From assembly GCA_034436375.1 (NCBI GenBank), contig DAOTVS010000290.1:1-22333 (forward strand): a stretch of 22,333 nt of DNA, given 5' to 3'. This document shows positions 1 through 8,254 of the stretch, in pieces; position 1 is the stretch's first letter, and every line of letters starts with the position of its first letter. The notes under the pieces are model-generated. The model was not told the origin of the DNA. It searched no databases and saw only the letters and a program-made list of their open reading frames with translations. The stretch is from DAOTVS01 sp034436375 (GTDB taxonomy: Bacteria; Chloroflexota; Anaerolineae; SpSt-313). The position numbers were made by a program, and so were the translations under genes.

Positions 1-141
1 TAACAGCCGGCAAAGGTGCTGTGCGCCTGCCCGGCTGCAGGCAACCCGCCAAATCCCCCCGAATGGCTCCACTCCGGTCGCGTGCGAAGCGCGATGCCCG
101 GATGGGATCCGCGCCCCGATGGGTAAGGGCGGCTGTAGTGC

Positions 142-1437
142 TTAAGGGTAGATGCGACCCAGGGTGCGCGGGAAGGGGATCGTTTCGCGGATATGCTCGA
201 TACCTGTGAGCCAGGTCACGGTGCGCTCGAGGCCCAGGCCGAACCCAGAGTGATAGACTGAGCCATAGCGACGCAGGTCCAGGTACCACTCAAAGGCCTC
301 ACGCGGAAGGTTGTGTTCTTTGAGGCGCCGCTCCAAGAGCTCCAGGCTGGCTGTGCGCTGGCCACCACCGATGATCTCGCCATACCCCTCCGGGGCCAGG
401 AGGTCTACGGAAAGCGACAGCTTGGGGTCGGTGGGATCTTCTTCCATGTAAAAGGCCTTGCACTGGGCCGGATAGCGATGCACGAACACGGGCTTGGGAA
501 AGTGTTCGGCCAGGGCCGTCTCGTGAGGAGCGCCAAAGTCATCGCCCCAGGTGATTTCCACGCCCTCCTGGTTGAGAATCTCTACCGCTTCGGTATAGGT
601 AATGCGTGGGAAGGGCGGCGTGATCTGCTGCAGGCGCGTGGTGTCGCGCCCCAGGGTCTGCAATTCGGCCGCACGTTCCCTCAGCACCGTCTGCACGATA
701 TAGCTGACGAATTCTTCCTCGACGCGCATGCATTCGTCAAGATCAGCGTAGGCCATTTCGGGCTCGACCATCCAGAACTCGATCAGGTGGCGCCGAGTTT
801 TGGATTTCTCGGCGCGGAAGGTCGGCCCAAAGCAGTACACTTTGCCGAAAGCCATGGCGGTCGCTTCGTTATAGAGCTGGCCGCTCTGGGAAAGGTAGGC
901 ATGCTCGCCGAAATAGTCCGTCTCGAAGAGCGTGGTCGTGCCCTCGCAGGCCGCGGGCGTAAGGATCGGTGTATCCAGGTTCACAAAGCCATGGCTATCC
1001 AGCCAGTCGCGGATGGCTTTGATCACTGTGGCGCGCACCAACAGAATGGCGTGCTCGCGCGGGCTGCGGAGCCACAGGTGCCGTCGGTCCATCAGGAAAT
1101 CGACCCCGTGTTCCTTGGCAGTGATGGGATATTCCTGCGCCTGCTGCACAACGCTCAAGTCCTGCACGTCAATCTCATAGCCGCCCGGCGCTCGCGGGTC
1201 GGCCCGTACTGTACCGGTGACGGTAAAGGACGATTCCATCGTCAATCGCCGGGCCGCCTCAAAGGCCTCTGGCGAGAGGTTTTTGTGAAAGGCGACGCAT
1301 TGGATTACGCCCGTGCCGTCGCGCAAAGTCAGAAATTGGAGCTTGCCCTTGTCCGTCCGGTTCTGGAGCCAGCCCTGCAGGTATACCACCTGCCCCACAA
1401 AGCCAGCGATCTTGTTGATTGTCGTATGCTCAGCCAC
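142..1437 (-). CDS. asnS: Asparaginyl-tRNA synthetase
   Basis: Cytoplasmic class II aminoacyl-tRNA synthetase that charges tRNA-Asn with asparagine using ATP. The 431-residue length is normal for bacterial AsnRS. The N-terminal ~100 residues form the OB-fold anticodon-binding domain (VYLQGWLQNRTDKGKLQFL). The catalytic core shows motif 2 as FRAEKSKTRRHLIEFW, which is the AsnRS signature rather than the AspRS one, and motif 3 as GFGLGLERTVTWLTG near the C-terminus. The start codon is GTG at 1437, preceded at about 8 nt by an AGAGGAGG ribosome site. A sigma70-type promoter lies immediately upstream (1467-1495), so the gene is probably transcribed separately from the flippase fusion gene behind it, 65 nt away on the same strand. 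AsnRS and AspRS are related, but motif 2 makes the assignment firm. Confidence 0.96.
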   Translation of the reverse strand: MAEHTTINKIAGFVGQVVYLQGWLQNRTDKGKLQFLTLRDGTGVIQCVAFHKNLSPEAFEAARRLTMESSFTVTGTVRADPRAPGGYEIDVQDLSVVQQAQEYPITAKEHGVDFLMDRRHLWLRSPREHAILLVRATVIKAIRDWLDSHGFVNLDTPILTPAACEGTTTLFETDYFGEHAYLSQSGQLYNEATAMAFGKVYCFGPTFRAEKSKTRRHLIEFWMVEPEMAYADLDECMRVEEEFVSYIVQTVLRERAAELQTLGRDTTRLQQITPPFPRITYTEAVEILNQEGVEITWGDDFGAPHETALAEHFPKPVFVHRYPAQCKAFYMEEDPTDPKLSLSVDLLAPEGYGEIIGGGQRTASLELLERRLKEHNLPREAFEWYLDLRRYGSVYHSGFGLGLERTVTWLTGIEHIRETIPFPRTLGRIYP

Positions 1438-1466
1438 AACAATATCCTCCTCTTTGACAGAGGGGC

Positions 1467-1495
1467 ATTCTACTTTAAACGGAGGGTAGCGTCAA
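1467..1495 (-). promoter_or_regulatory. Sigma70-type promoter of asnS
   Basis: Read on the minus strand, TTGACG (1490-1495), a 17-nt spacer and TAGAAT (1467-1472). The predicted transcript start is about 23 nt before the asnS GTG, which leaves room for the AGAGGAGG ribosome site. It fills the gap directly after the stop of the upstream gene. Confidence 0.7.
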
Positions 1496-1502
1496 GGATG
1501 CT

Positions 1503-4500
1503 TTAGCCGGCCGGGTTGACCTCACTGGGCTGGCGCCGCAGCAGGCGCTGCCACAGGCGGTCAACGGGCAGCACCTGGCGTAGGAATTCGCGATCCTGCG
1601 CATCAAAGGTGCCGAGGGCAAGGACAAGGATGATATAGGCAACTGCCGCCAGGATGGCGACGGGTAAGCGCGGCTGGTGGCGCAATATCCAGAGGATACC
1701 TTCGGCAACGGCGGCCGAGAGCACCGGCCGCCAGAGGGTGCGCACCCAGGTAATACGGGCCAGGTAGCGGCGAATGCCCACATAGAAAGGAATGAGCAGC
1801 GCTACCTCCGAGGCGATCGTGATGGCCGCTGCGGCCTGGTAGCTATAGCGCGGGATGAGCAGCAGGTTGGCGCCCAGGTTGAAGACCAGAGCGATGACAA
1901 AGGCGCGCGTCAGGAAACGCTGCTGGTCCAGGGCGATGAGCACGTATTGCGTGAGGCTGTTGATAAAGCCAATCGGCATGTACCAAATCATGATCTCGAG
2001 GGCGCGGGCCGAGTGGGGCAGGTAGGCAGCGCCGCCAAAGACCATCACTAACGGGTAGGCGAGGGCCGAGATCATCATGGCGAGCAGCAGCGCGATGGAG
2101 ACGAGCAACTTGATCGAGAGGATGTAAGCGCGCAGGAGTGAGTCGCGGGCCGAGGCGGCCAGGCGCGAGATGAGCGGGAAGATGGCCATGGTGAACACGG
2201 GTGGGATGATGCCCACCGTATCCACGAACTTGTATGAGGTGGAATACCAGCCAACCACTGCATCGCCCTTGAGATTCTCCAGCAGGAGCACATCGACTTT
2301 GAAGAAAAGGGTTGCCAGCAGATGGTTGATCATCAGCGGGAAGGATTCATGCACCATGGCCCGGCGCAGTGTTGGTTCCGAGTGGGGATGGGGCCGGAAA
2401 AAGAGCACCATCAGCAGGCTGAAGAGGATGAGCATGGTGATGGTGTTGACCACGATAGACACCCCCGCCAGCCCGACAAAGCCCCAGCCCAGCAGCAGCG
2501 CCCCCGTGCCCAGTGCATCTTTGCATAGGGTCGTCACGGTGCTCACGGCCGCAGGCAAGCTCATCACTTCAAAGGCCGAAAAAACGGCGCTCAGGCCGGT
2601 GGAAATGCTGGCTGGGACCAGGCCGATCATGAAGAGGATGATGGCCAGGGCCGTATCGTGGGGCATGGGGCGCCATACCAGGAGGAAGACCACTAGCAGG
2701 GGTGCTGCGAGCCCGGCCATGCCCAGACGCAGGACTGTGGTGTTCCACAGATAGCGGTTGGCGTCCGCGCGGTTGCGGGCTACCTCGCGTGTGAGCAGCG
2801 TGTTCAGGCCAAAGTTCGTCAGGATCTCGAACCAGCCATAGACGACAATGGCAAAGTAGTATTTGCCCGCATTATCCGGCCCCAGGAGGCGCAGCGCCAA
2901 CATCATAAAGGCCATATCGATGACCTTGTTGAGCATCTGGAAGCTAAAGGGACCCACGGTGTTCTTGGCTACGCGGCGGGCCGTCTCTTCCTGCTTGGCC
3001 GACGTGTTGAAGCGGAGCCATAGCCACAGGGCCGCGATCAGGATGAGCGAGACCGCAGCCATAAAGCTCACAAACAGCCCGATCTTGAGCGAAGTGGGCG
3101 AGTATTTAAAGCGTATCGTCTGCGGGCCCGCGGGGAGTTGCACGGCGCGCACAGTGCCATCGGCGCGCATGACCGTCAGGGGCTGCTCCTCAGTCTGGCC
3201 ATCAAGGGTGGTGTAGGCGACCCAGCCGGGAGCATAGTCATCGGCCAGCACCAGGAAGCCGGGCGCCGGCATGTTGACATGCAGTTGCACCTCATTGGCT
3301 GCATTCTCGCGGAACTCGACCGGCGGCGCCTTGAGCATCGCTGAGGTCGGGGCGTAGCTCTGCGGCGGCGCCTGCTCCAGCAGAACCTGGCTTCGCGGGT
3401 CAAGCTTGGGCAGCTCAGCCAGCAACTGGTCGCGGGGCAGGGTGCGCGCCTGGAAGACGACAAAGGCCCGCGGGAGCGCATCATCGTTGCGGTAGATACG
3501 CAGCTCCTTGTCGTAGACCAGGGTATAGTTGGGCCGGTTGATCGTCTCCTCGGTCAACACATAGCGCACATTCAGCAGGTCGAGGATGGGCGAATCCAGC
3601 GACTGCGGTTGCGTCAGCCGGGCGATCTGGTTGTACTCTAGTTCCTGGGGGCCAACCAGGCTCATGACCTCGGCATACCATTTGGGGATGATCGAATCAT
3701 AGCCTCGGATATCATCGAGCCCAAAGAGCATGGCCGTGTTGGCCGGCAGGGCCTTGGTGCTCTTGGTATCGTAGACGGTGATACGGAAGGGCTCCTTATC
3801 CTGCTGCAAAAAGGCGATGGCAGGCGGTTTTTGCGTCAGGGGCGCCGGGTCGACCACGGGCGTAAAGGGGCGCAGCCAGATACTGGCATCGAGCGCGATC
3901 ACGGCCAGGACGGCCAGCATCCAGAAAGGGCGCCAGATCGGGCGCTGTCGTGGCAGCAGGCGGAAGGCCAGGAGCGCCAGCCCGCTTGCCAGCAGGCAAG
4001 CGGCGAAGATCAGCAGGTTGTGCGCCTCGTACGAGATGAACATACGCCCATCTGAAAAGGCCTCCGGGGCCTTGGCCAAATGGGCCAGCAGCTTGTCGGC
4101 CAGGGGCAGCACGTGCTGAGGGAATGCGCGCATCACGAGCACGAGCGCCGCCGTAGCGACGCCGGCCAGGGCGGTCAGGGCGCCGATGATCGCCGGCAGC
4201 CGCAAGCGCCCAGGCGTGCGCAGGTCCTGCAGGAGCGATTCGGCGCCCAGCCCGGCCAGCACGGCCAGGCAGACCGTATAAGGAAAGACCCAACGGAAGG
4301 GAGAGTGCAACTGGTTGATGCCCGGAAGGGCGAAGATCAGCCGATAGGTGGGCATGCCAAACACCAGGGTCAGGCTGAAAAGGCCCAGGGCGATAAAGAA
4401 CCAGGCTTGCTTGCGCGGTCGGCGCAACACGCCAAAGAATGCCAGCAAGAGCCCCAACAGACTCACATAAGCTGTGCCCTCGACATAATTCTTAATGCCC

Positions 4501-5648
4501 CACTCGGTCGATTTCAGGGAGCCGAGGGCATCGCGCAAGGTGGGCAGCGTCTGGCCGGTATAGAGATCGACATAACTGTGCTCAGCCGGGCTGCCGAAAA
4601 AGTTCGGGATGAGGAACGCGAGCAGGCGTCGGGCAGGGTAAGCATAGCTGACGATCTGCTGATAGGGCTGCGAACCCTGGCGAAAGTTCTGGCTGGTGGC
4701 CTCGTAGAGTGGGATGAATTGCACCGCGCCCAGGCCGCTGCCCAGGATGACCATGGCAACCATCAGACCGGCAAAGAATACCAGGGTGCGCCACCGTCGC
4801 CGCAGTTGCGGCGCGAACTCGGCCACCGCTCGCCAGGTCGCATAGGCGCCGAGCACCAGCAGGTTATAGTAGGCGATCTCGGGGTGGCCGGCCAGGAACT
4901 GCATGCCAAGGCCCAGGCTGCCCAGAATCAGCCAGGGCAAGGGAGCGCGTATGCGTGTCTGCCAGGTCGTCTCTTGTGTGCCATTCTGGAGAGGCACGTT
5001 CAGGGCCGGCTCGCCCTCCTTGCCCGTGGAAATCTGCTCTTCTTTCTCGGGCGGGAGCGCGGCCTGCAGCATCCGTTCCGTAATGGCCAACAGGAAGGGC
5101 AACCACGCCGCAGCAGCGAGGATCATCGGGAAGACCTGGCTGACCAGCATAAAGCCGCTGAAAGCAAAGATCAACCCGCCCACTGCAGAGGCAAAACGGC
5201 TCAGGCGCAGTGTGCGCAGTAAATAGTAGAGGCAGAGCCCCGCCAGCCAGAGTTGAGAGATGGTAAAGAGCCCGTAGGCACGCGTCAGGGGGAGGATATA
5301 GAACAAAAGGCTGAATGGATAGAGCGCCGAGTGCTGCCCCGCCGCCAAAAAGGCGACGCCGCTGAGGACATGCGGGTTCCAAAGCGGGAGTTGCCCCGCC
5401 TTGAGCGATTGCAGGATGAACTGTTTCCAGACATAGTTCTCGTAAATGAGATCCGCTACCAGGCCGTTTTGCGGGGTCACCGGCCCAGACAGTCCTGCAC
5501 TACCCTTCCAGGGCTGGTGCTGGTACAGCACATCGGCGGGAATCATCGTTGCATTGCCAGCCGTGACGGGCCAGAAGAATGCCAGGAGCAGGATGAAAAG
5601 ACCAACAGCGAATGCGATATCTCGCAGGCGTTTGGAAAGAGCTGGCAC
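1503..5648 (-). CDS. YfhO-type membrane protein fused to a Wzx-like polysaccharide flippase
   Basis: A 1381-residue polytopic membrane protein with two recognisable halves in one uninterrupted frame. Residues ~1-880 resemble the YfhO family (GT-C-like, implicated in glycosylation of envelope polymers): a first membrane segment near 11-30, the hallmark LPLWNPHVLSG at 88-97 followed by GQHSALYPF, many hydrophobic segments to about residue 590, then a large soluble region and a last membrane helix near 855-875. Residues ~888-1381 resemble polysaccharide biosynthesis / O-antigen flippases of the Wzx/MurJ-like MOP superfamily, starting ARRVAKNTVGPFSFQML and carrying about a dozen hydrophobic helices. 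The start is GTG at 5648 with GGAGAGG just upstream. A strong promoter and a leader hairpin precede it. Likely role: transfer and membrane export of a lipid-linked sugar. The substrate is unknown, and the coupling of the two halves is inferred from the fusion. Confidence 0.85.
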   Translation of the reverse strand: MPALSKRLRDIAFAVGLFILLLAFFWPVTAGNATMIPADVLYQHQPWKGSAGLSGPVTPQNGLVADLIYENYVWKQFILQSLKAGQLPLWNPHVLSGVAFLAAGQHSALYPFSLLFYILPLTRAYGLFTISQLWLAGLCLYYLLRTLRLSRFASAVGGLIFAFSGFMLVSQVFPMILAAAAWLPFLLAITERMLQAALPPEKEEQISTGKEGEPALNVPLQNGTQETTWQTRIRAPLPWLILGSLGLGMQFLAGHPEIAYYNLLVLGAYATWRAVAEFAPQLRRRWRTLVFFAGLMVAMVILGSGLGAVQFIPLYEATSQNFRQGSQPYQQIVSYAYPARRLLAFLIPNFFGSPAEHSYVDLYTGQTLPTLRDALGSLKSTEWGIKNYVEGTAYVSLLGLLLAFFGVLRRPRKQAWFFIALGLFSLTLVFGMPTYRLIFALPGINQLHSPFRWVFPYTVCLAVLAGLGAESLLQDLRTPGRLRLPAIIGALTALAGVATAALVLVMRAFPQHVLPLADKLLAHLAKAPEAFSDGRMFISYEAHNLLIFAACLLASGLALLAFRLLPRQRPIWRPFWMLAVLAVIALDASIWLRPFTPVVDPAPLTQKPPAIAFLQQDKEPFRITVYDTKSTKALPANTAMLFGLDDIRGYDSIIPKWYAEVMSLVGPQELEYNQIARLTQPQSLDSPILDLLNVRYVLTEETINRPNYTLVYDKELRIYRNDDALPRAFVVFQARTLPRDQLLAELPKLDPRSQVLLEQAPPQSYAPTSAMLKAPPVEFRENAANEVQLHVNMPAPGFLVLADDYAPGWVAYTTLDGQTEEQPLTVMRADGTVRAVQLPAGPQTIRFKYSPTSLKIGLFVSFMAAVSLILIAALWLWLRFNTSAKQEETARRVAKNTVGPFSFQMLNKVIDMAFMMLALRLLGPDNAGKYYFAIVVYGWFEILTNFGLNTLLTREVARNRADANRYLWNTTVLRLGMAGLAAPLLVVFLLVWRPMPHDTALAIILFMIGLVPASISTGLSAVFSAFEVMSLPAAVSTVTTLCKDALGTGALLLGWGFVGLAGVSIVVNTITMLILFSLLMVLFFRPHPHSEPTLRRAMVHESFPLMINHLLATLFFKVDVLLLENLKGDAVVGWYSTSYKFVDTVGIIPPVFTMAIFPLISRLAASARDSLLRAYILSIKLLVSIALLLAMMISALAYPLVMVFGGAAYLPHSARALEIMIWYMPIGFINSLTQYVLIALDQQRFLTRAFVIALVFNLGANLLLIPRYSYQAAAAITIASEVALLIPFYVGIRRYLARITWVRTLWRPVLSAAVAEGILWILRHQPRLPVAILAAVAYIILVLALGTFDAQDREFLRQVLPVDRLWQRLLRRQPSEVNPAG

Positions 5649-5671
5649 GCGCCTCTCCTAATCTGTGTACA

Positions 5672-5690
5672 CGGGGCGGTAGCCGCCCCG
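5672..5690. repeat. GC-rich hairpin in the leader of the YfhO-flippase gene
   Basis: CGGGGCGG (5672-5679), 3-nt loop, CCGCCCCG (5683-5690): a perfect 8-bp stem. On the minus strand it lies between the predicted transcript start (~5715) and the ribosome site. The same two 8-mers recur in opposite order in the palindrome at 22316-22333. It could be a dispersed repeat or a leader structure; no terminator T-run follows. Confidence 0.5.
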
Positions 5691-5721
5691 ACCTGTCAAC
5701 CTGTGTGAGAGTTCCTGTCGG

Positions 5722-5750
5722 ATTATAGCCTTGCCGCGAAGGGGCGTCAA
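5722..5750 (-). promoter_or_regulatory. Sigma70-type promoter of the YfhO-flippase gene
   Basis: Minus strand: TTGACG (5745-5750), 17-nt spacer, TATAAT (5722-5727), which is one mismatch from consensus. It predicts a ~67-nt leader that contains the 5672-5690 hairpin. Confidence 0.75.
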
Positions 5751-5837
5751 AGACGTGCGTTTGTGGGGGGGACCAGGCCAGAGGGTGCATTGAGGGGCCA
5801 TGGGAAAGTATGCGCGGGAAGCGGTCCCGCCCCCGCG

Positions 5838-7349
5838 CTACTCTACCCAGTCCAGCGTGCGCTGTACGGCCTTGAGCCAGCCCCGGTACAGGCGAGCGCG
5901 GGTTTCGGCATCCATGTGGGGCTGCCAGGTGCGATCGATGCCCCAGTTGCGCCGCAGGTCAGACAGGTCGCGCCAGTATCCGGTAGCCAGGCCGGCGGCA
6001 TAGGCGGCGCCGAGGGCGGTCGTTTCGGCCACGTACGGGCGCACGACCGGCACACCCAGGATATCGGCCTGGAATTGCATCAGCAGGTCATTGTGCACCA
6101 TGCCGCCGTCGACCTTGAGCGCCGCCAACGGCACCCCCGAGTCCTTTTCCATCGCATCCACCACTTCGCGCGTCTGGTAGGCGGTGGCCTCGAGGGCCGC
6201 ACGGCAGAGGTGAGCCTTGTTGACGTAACGCGTCAGCCCCACGATCACCCCGCGCGCGTCGGCGCGCCAGTAGGGTGCGAAGAGGCCGGAAAAGGCGGGC
6301 ACGATGTAGACGCCGCCCGCATCCTCAACCTGGCGGGCATAGTCCTCGATGTGCGGGGAGAAATCAAAGAGGCGCAGGTTGTCGCGCAGCCACTGCACCA
6401 GGGCGCCGGCGATGGCGATAGAGCCCTCCAGGCAATAGACCGCGGGGGCCTGGCCGAAGCGGTAGCCGACGGTCGTCAGCAGGCCGCTGCGGGAAGCGAC
6501 GGGGCGAGCGCCGGTGTTGAGCAACAGGAAGCAGCCTGTGCCGTAGGTGTTCTTGGCCTCGCCGGGGTCGAAGCAGGCCTGGCCTACGAGCGCGGCCTGC
6601 TGGTCGCCCAGCGCACCGCAGACGGGTACACGCGCCCCCAGGGGACCATCGGCCGTGGTGTAGCCATAGACGGACGGGTCGCTGGAAGGACGGATCTGCG
6701 GCAGCATCTGTCGCGGGATGCCGAGGACTTGGAGGATCTCGGGGTCCCAGTCGAGCGTCTGCAGGTCCATGAGCAGGGTGCGGCTGGCATTGGTGACGTC
6801 GGTCACGTGGGCGCCGCCATTGGGGCCGCCGGTGAGCCACCAGATGACCCAGCTATCCATGGTGCCGAAAAGGGCGTCGCCCCGCTCGGCGGCCTCCCGC
6901 ACGCCGGGGACATTGTCGAGCACCCATTTTGCCTTGGGGCCCGCGAAATAGGTGGCCAGGGGCAGCCCCGTCCGGGCGCGGAACCGATCCTGACCGCCGT
7001 CATGGGCCAGCGTGTCGCAGATATCCTTGGTGCGGGTGCACTGCCAGACGATGGCGTTGTAGTAGGGCCGACCCGTGTGGCGGTCCCAGATGAGCGTCGT
7101 CTCACGCTGGTTGGTGATGCCGATGGAGTCGATGTCGCCTGCGGCGAGGCTCGCCCTGGCCAGCGCCCCCTGGATCACCTGCTGCGTGCGCTGCCAGATC
7201 TCCATGGGGTCGTGCTCCACCCAACCGGCCTGAGGGAATATCTGTTGGTGCTCGAGCTGGTGGAGGGAGATCACGTGACCCTCACGGTCAAACATCATGC
7301 AGCGGGTGCTGGTGGTGCCCTGGTCGATTGCGGCGACGTACCTGGCCAT
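5838..7349 (-). CDS. glpK: Glycerol kinase
   Basis: FGGY-family sugar kinase that phosphorylates glycerol to sn-glycerol 3-phosphate in the cytoplasm. The 503 residues match the usual length. Visible signatures are the N-terminal phosphate-binding loop AAIDQGTTSTRCMMFD, the glycerol-site NQRETTLIWDRHTGRP and AIVWQCTRT, GTMDSWVIWWLTGG, VTNASRTLLMDLQTLDWD, the ATPase segment GALGDQQAALVGQACF followed by KNTYGTGCFLLLNTG, and VDGGMVHNDLLMQFQADIL. The frame is open for a further 38 codons upstream, but the ATG at 7349 is preceded by AAGGAGG at good spacing and the protein then begins MARYVAAIDQG as in the family, so this start is preferred. No glpF or glpD lies in the window, so the gene appears to stand alone. 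A moderate promoter is visible at 7464-7493. Confidence 0.96.
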   Translation of the reverse strand: MARYVAAIDQGTTSTRCMMFDREGHVISLHQLEHQQIFPQAGWVEHDPMEIWQRTQQVIQGALARASLAAGDIDSIGITNQRETTLIWDRHTGRPYYNAIVWQCTRTKDICDTLAHDGGQDRFRARTGLPLATYFAGPKAKWVLDNVPGVREAAERGDALFGTMDSWVIWWLTGGPNGGAHVTDVTNASRTLLMDLQTLDWDPEILQVLGIPRQMLPQIRPSSDPSVYGYTTADGPLGARVPVCGALGDQQAALVGQACFDPGEAKNTYGTGCFLLLNTGARPVASRSGLLTTVGYRFGQAPAVYCLEGSIAIAGALVQWLRDNLRLFDFSPHIEDYARQVEDAGGVYIVPAFSGLFAPYWRADARGVIVGLTRYVNKAHLCRAALEATAYQTREVVDAMEKDSGVPLAALKVDGGMVHNDLLMQFQADILGVPVVRPYVAETTALGAAYAAGLATGYWRDLSDLRRNWGIDRTWQPHMDAETRARLYRGWLKAVQRTLDWVE

Positions 7350-7463
7350 GGAGAGTCCTCCTTCGGCAATTTCCACACGGCTCAGCGGGCCGCCTCTACG
7401 GCGCCAGAACACTTGTTGTAGAGACGGGCTGGTGGCCCGTGTGCAGCGGAGAATACCGCTCAT

Positions 7464-7493
7464 ATTGTACCTTCATACGGCCTGTACCTGCAA
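7464..7493 (-). promoter_or_regulatory. Candidate promoter of glpK
   Basis: Minus strand: TTGCAG (7488-7493), 18-nt spacer, TACAAT (7464-7469). A moderate match, giving a leader of roughly 108 nt. Confidence 0.45.
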
Positions 7494-7623
7494 AATCGGG
7501 CCACAGTGTTGTATGTTGTCCACAGCACCATCCGACGCCTTCCTGACGCTACGCATGCTTCCCGGCCGTCGTCTACCCTACGGGCAATTCAGTGGCCACC
7601 TGCCGGCGCCTTCATTGCGGCGC

Positions 7624-7646
7624 ACCAGTATCGATGCTATACTGGT
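7624..7646 (+). promoter_or_regulatory. Extended -10 promoter overlapped by a likely operator palindrome
   Basis: TG-c-TATACT at 7635-7643 is an extended -10 element; no good -35 is visible. It lies inside the perfect inverted repeat ACCAGTAT (7624-7631), 7-nt spacer, ATACTGGT (7639-7646). Perfect 8-bp arms around a 7-nt centre placed over a -10 are typical of a dimeric repressor operator. The first gene downstream is the glutaredoxin-like gene at 7877. Confidence 0.5.
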
Positions 7647-7876
7647 CTGAAAGTAGCGCCAGCGCCCTTCCGGGCGTTGCCGGCTGGCATGCCCCGCACA
7701 AACCCGGCTTTATCACAGACCCACACCGAATAAGAAGGCCTGTTCCTGCCGCGTGCGGAGCATGATGCGCGGAAGCCGAAGGGCGTTTTCATCGTGCGTT
7801 GTGCCCAATGGGCATGAGCGACTGGTATGGAAATGGAGGCCTGGGCAACCAGCCCGGGCATACTGGGGAGGCTCCT

Positions 7877-8137
7877 ATGGCACAGAGTGAATCTCAGATC
7901 ATCGTCTATGGCACGACCTGGTGCCCCGATTGCACACGCGCCAAGCGCTATTTTGATCAACGGGGTATACCCTACCAATGGATTGATGTGGACCGGGATG
8001 CAGCGGCGCGTGAGTATATCATCAAGCTCAATGGTGGCATGCGCCGCGTGCCCACGATCCTGTTTCCTGATGGCTCGATCCTCGTGGAGCCGACGAATGT
8101 GCAACTTGCCGACAAGTTGGGGCAGACCAGGGCATAG
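7877..8137 (+). CDS. Glutaredoxin/mycoredoxin-like thiol oxidoreductase
   Basis: An 86-residue thioredoxin-fold protein. Residues ~8-24 read IIVYGTTWCPDCTRAKR: first beta strand followed by the redox CPDC motif at the start of helix 1. The later RVPTILFPDGSILVEPT carries the cis-proline (VPT) and strand 3 to 4 region of glutaredoxins. The glutathione-binding residues are not obvious, and CxxC proteins of this size in GSH-poor bacteria often work with other low-molecular-weight thiols (mycoredoxin-like); that is an inference. The ATG at 7877 has GGGGAGG 6 nt upstream. The frame is open upstream to 7799, but that extension looks like untranslated leader. The exported serine hydrolase follows 117 nt later on the same strand. 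Confidence 0.88.
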   Translation: MAQSESQIIVYGTTWCPDCTRAKRYFDQRGIPYQWIDVDRDAAAREYIIKLNGGMRRVPTILFPDGSILVEPTNVQLADKLGQTRA

Positions 8138-8254
8138 AGGCCCCGGGGTGATGGCTCCGCTGATGCGCTGTGGGGACAGCGAGGTGAAGCGGCGACTCTG
8201 AATATCACTGCGCAGGCGTAGCAGAACTGGCATGCTTCTTGCCGGGCAAAAGTC

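Larger units (their letters stand above)
7350..7876. other. 527-base intergenic region between divergent glpK and the glutaredoxin-like gene
   Basis: No convincing coding region is visible here. The glpK-side half holds a candidate minus-strand promoter and two small adjoining hairpins in the glpK leader: CTCTAC/GTAGAG (7394-7399 with 7418-7423) and ACGGGC-tggtg-GCCCGT (7424-7440). The plus-strand half holds an extended -10 element overlapped by an inverted repeat (7624-7646), and then a ~230-nt leader before the glutaredoxin-like start. That leader begins with a foldable element: GCCAGC (7658-7663) pairs with GCTGGC (7683-7688) around an inner CGCCC-ttc(c)-GGGCG stem. I do not recognise a known riboswitch class in it. 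Confidence 0.6.

Noticed and set aside
1..141. A gene or terminator downstream of asnS
   Set aside because: Only a weak 5-bp stem (TCGCG/CGCGA at 78-94) without a T-run and a featureless short frame are present.
313..1506. Long plus-strand open frame opposite asnS; similar long antisense frames at 4080-5222, 5763-7421, 10406-11575, 12452-13789 and 14213-15766
   Set aside because: Each lies antisense to a gene with clear family motifs; the translations are compositionally odd (rich in Arg, Gly, His, Gln) with no recognisable domain. They reflect high GC at third codon positions.
7650..7876. Known riboswitch (cobalamin, SAM, TPP or c-di-GMP) in the glutaredoxin leader
   Set aside because: The conserved core boxes of these classes are not visible; only generic hairpins are seen.
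8230..8245. Sigma54-like sequence TGGCAT-N5-TTGCC before the serine hydrolase gene
   Set aside because: It is only about 10 nt from the ATG, so transcription would begin after the start codon. Two positions deviate from consensus and there is no activator gene nearby.
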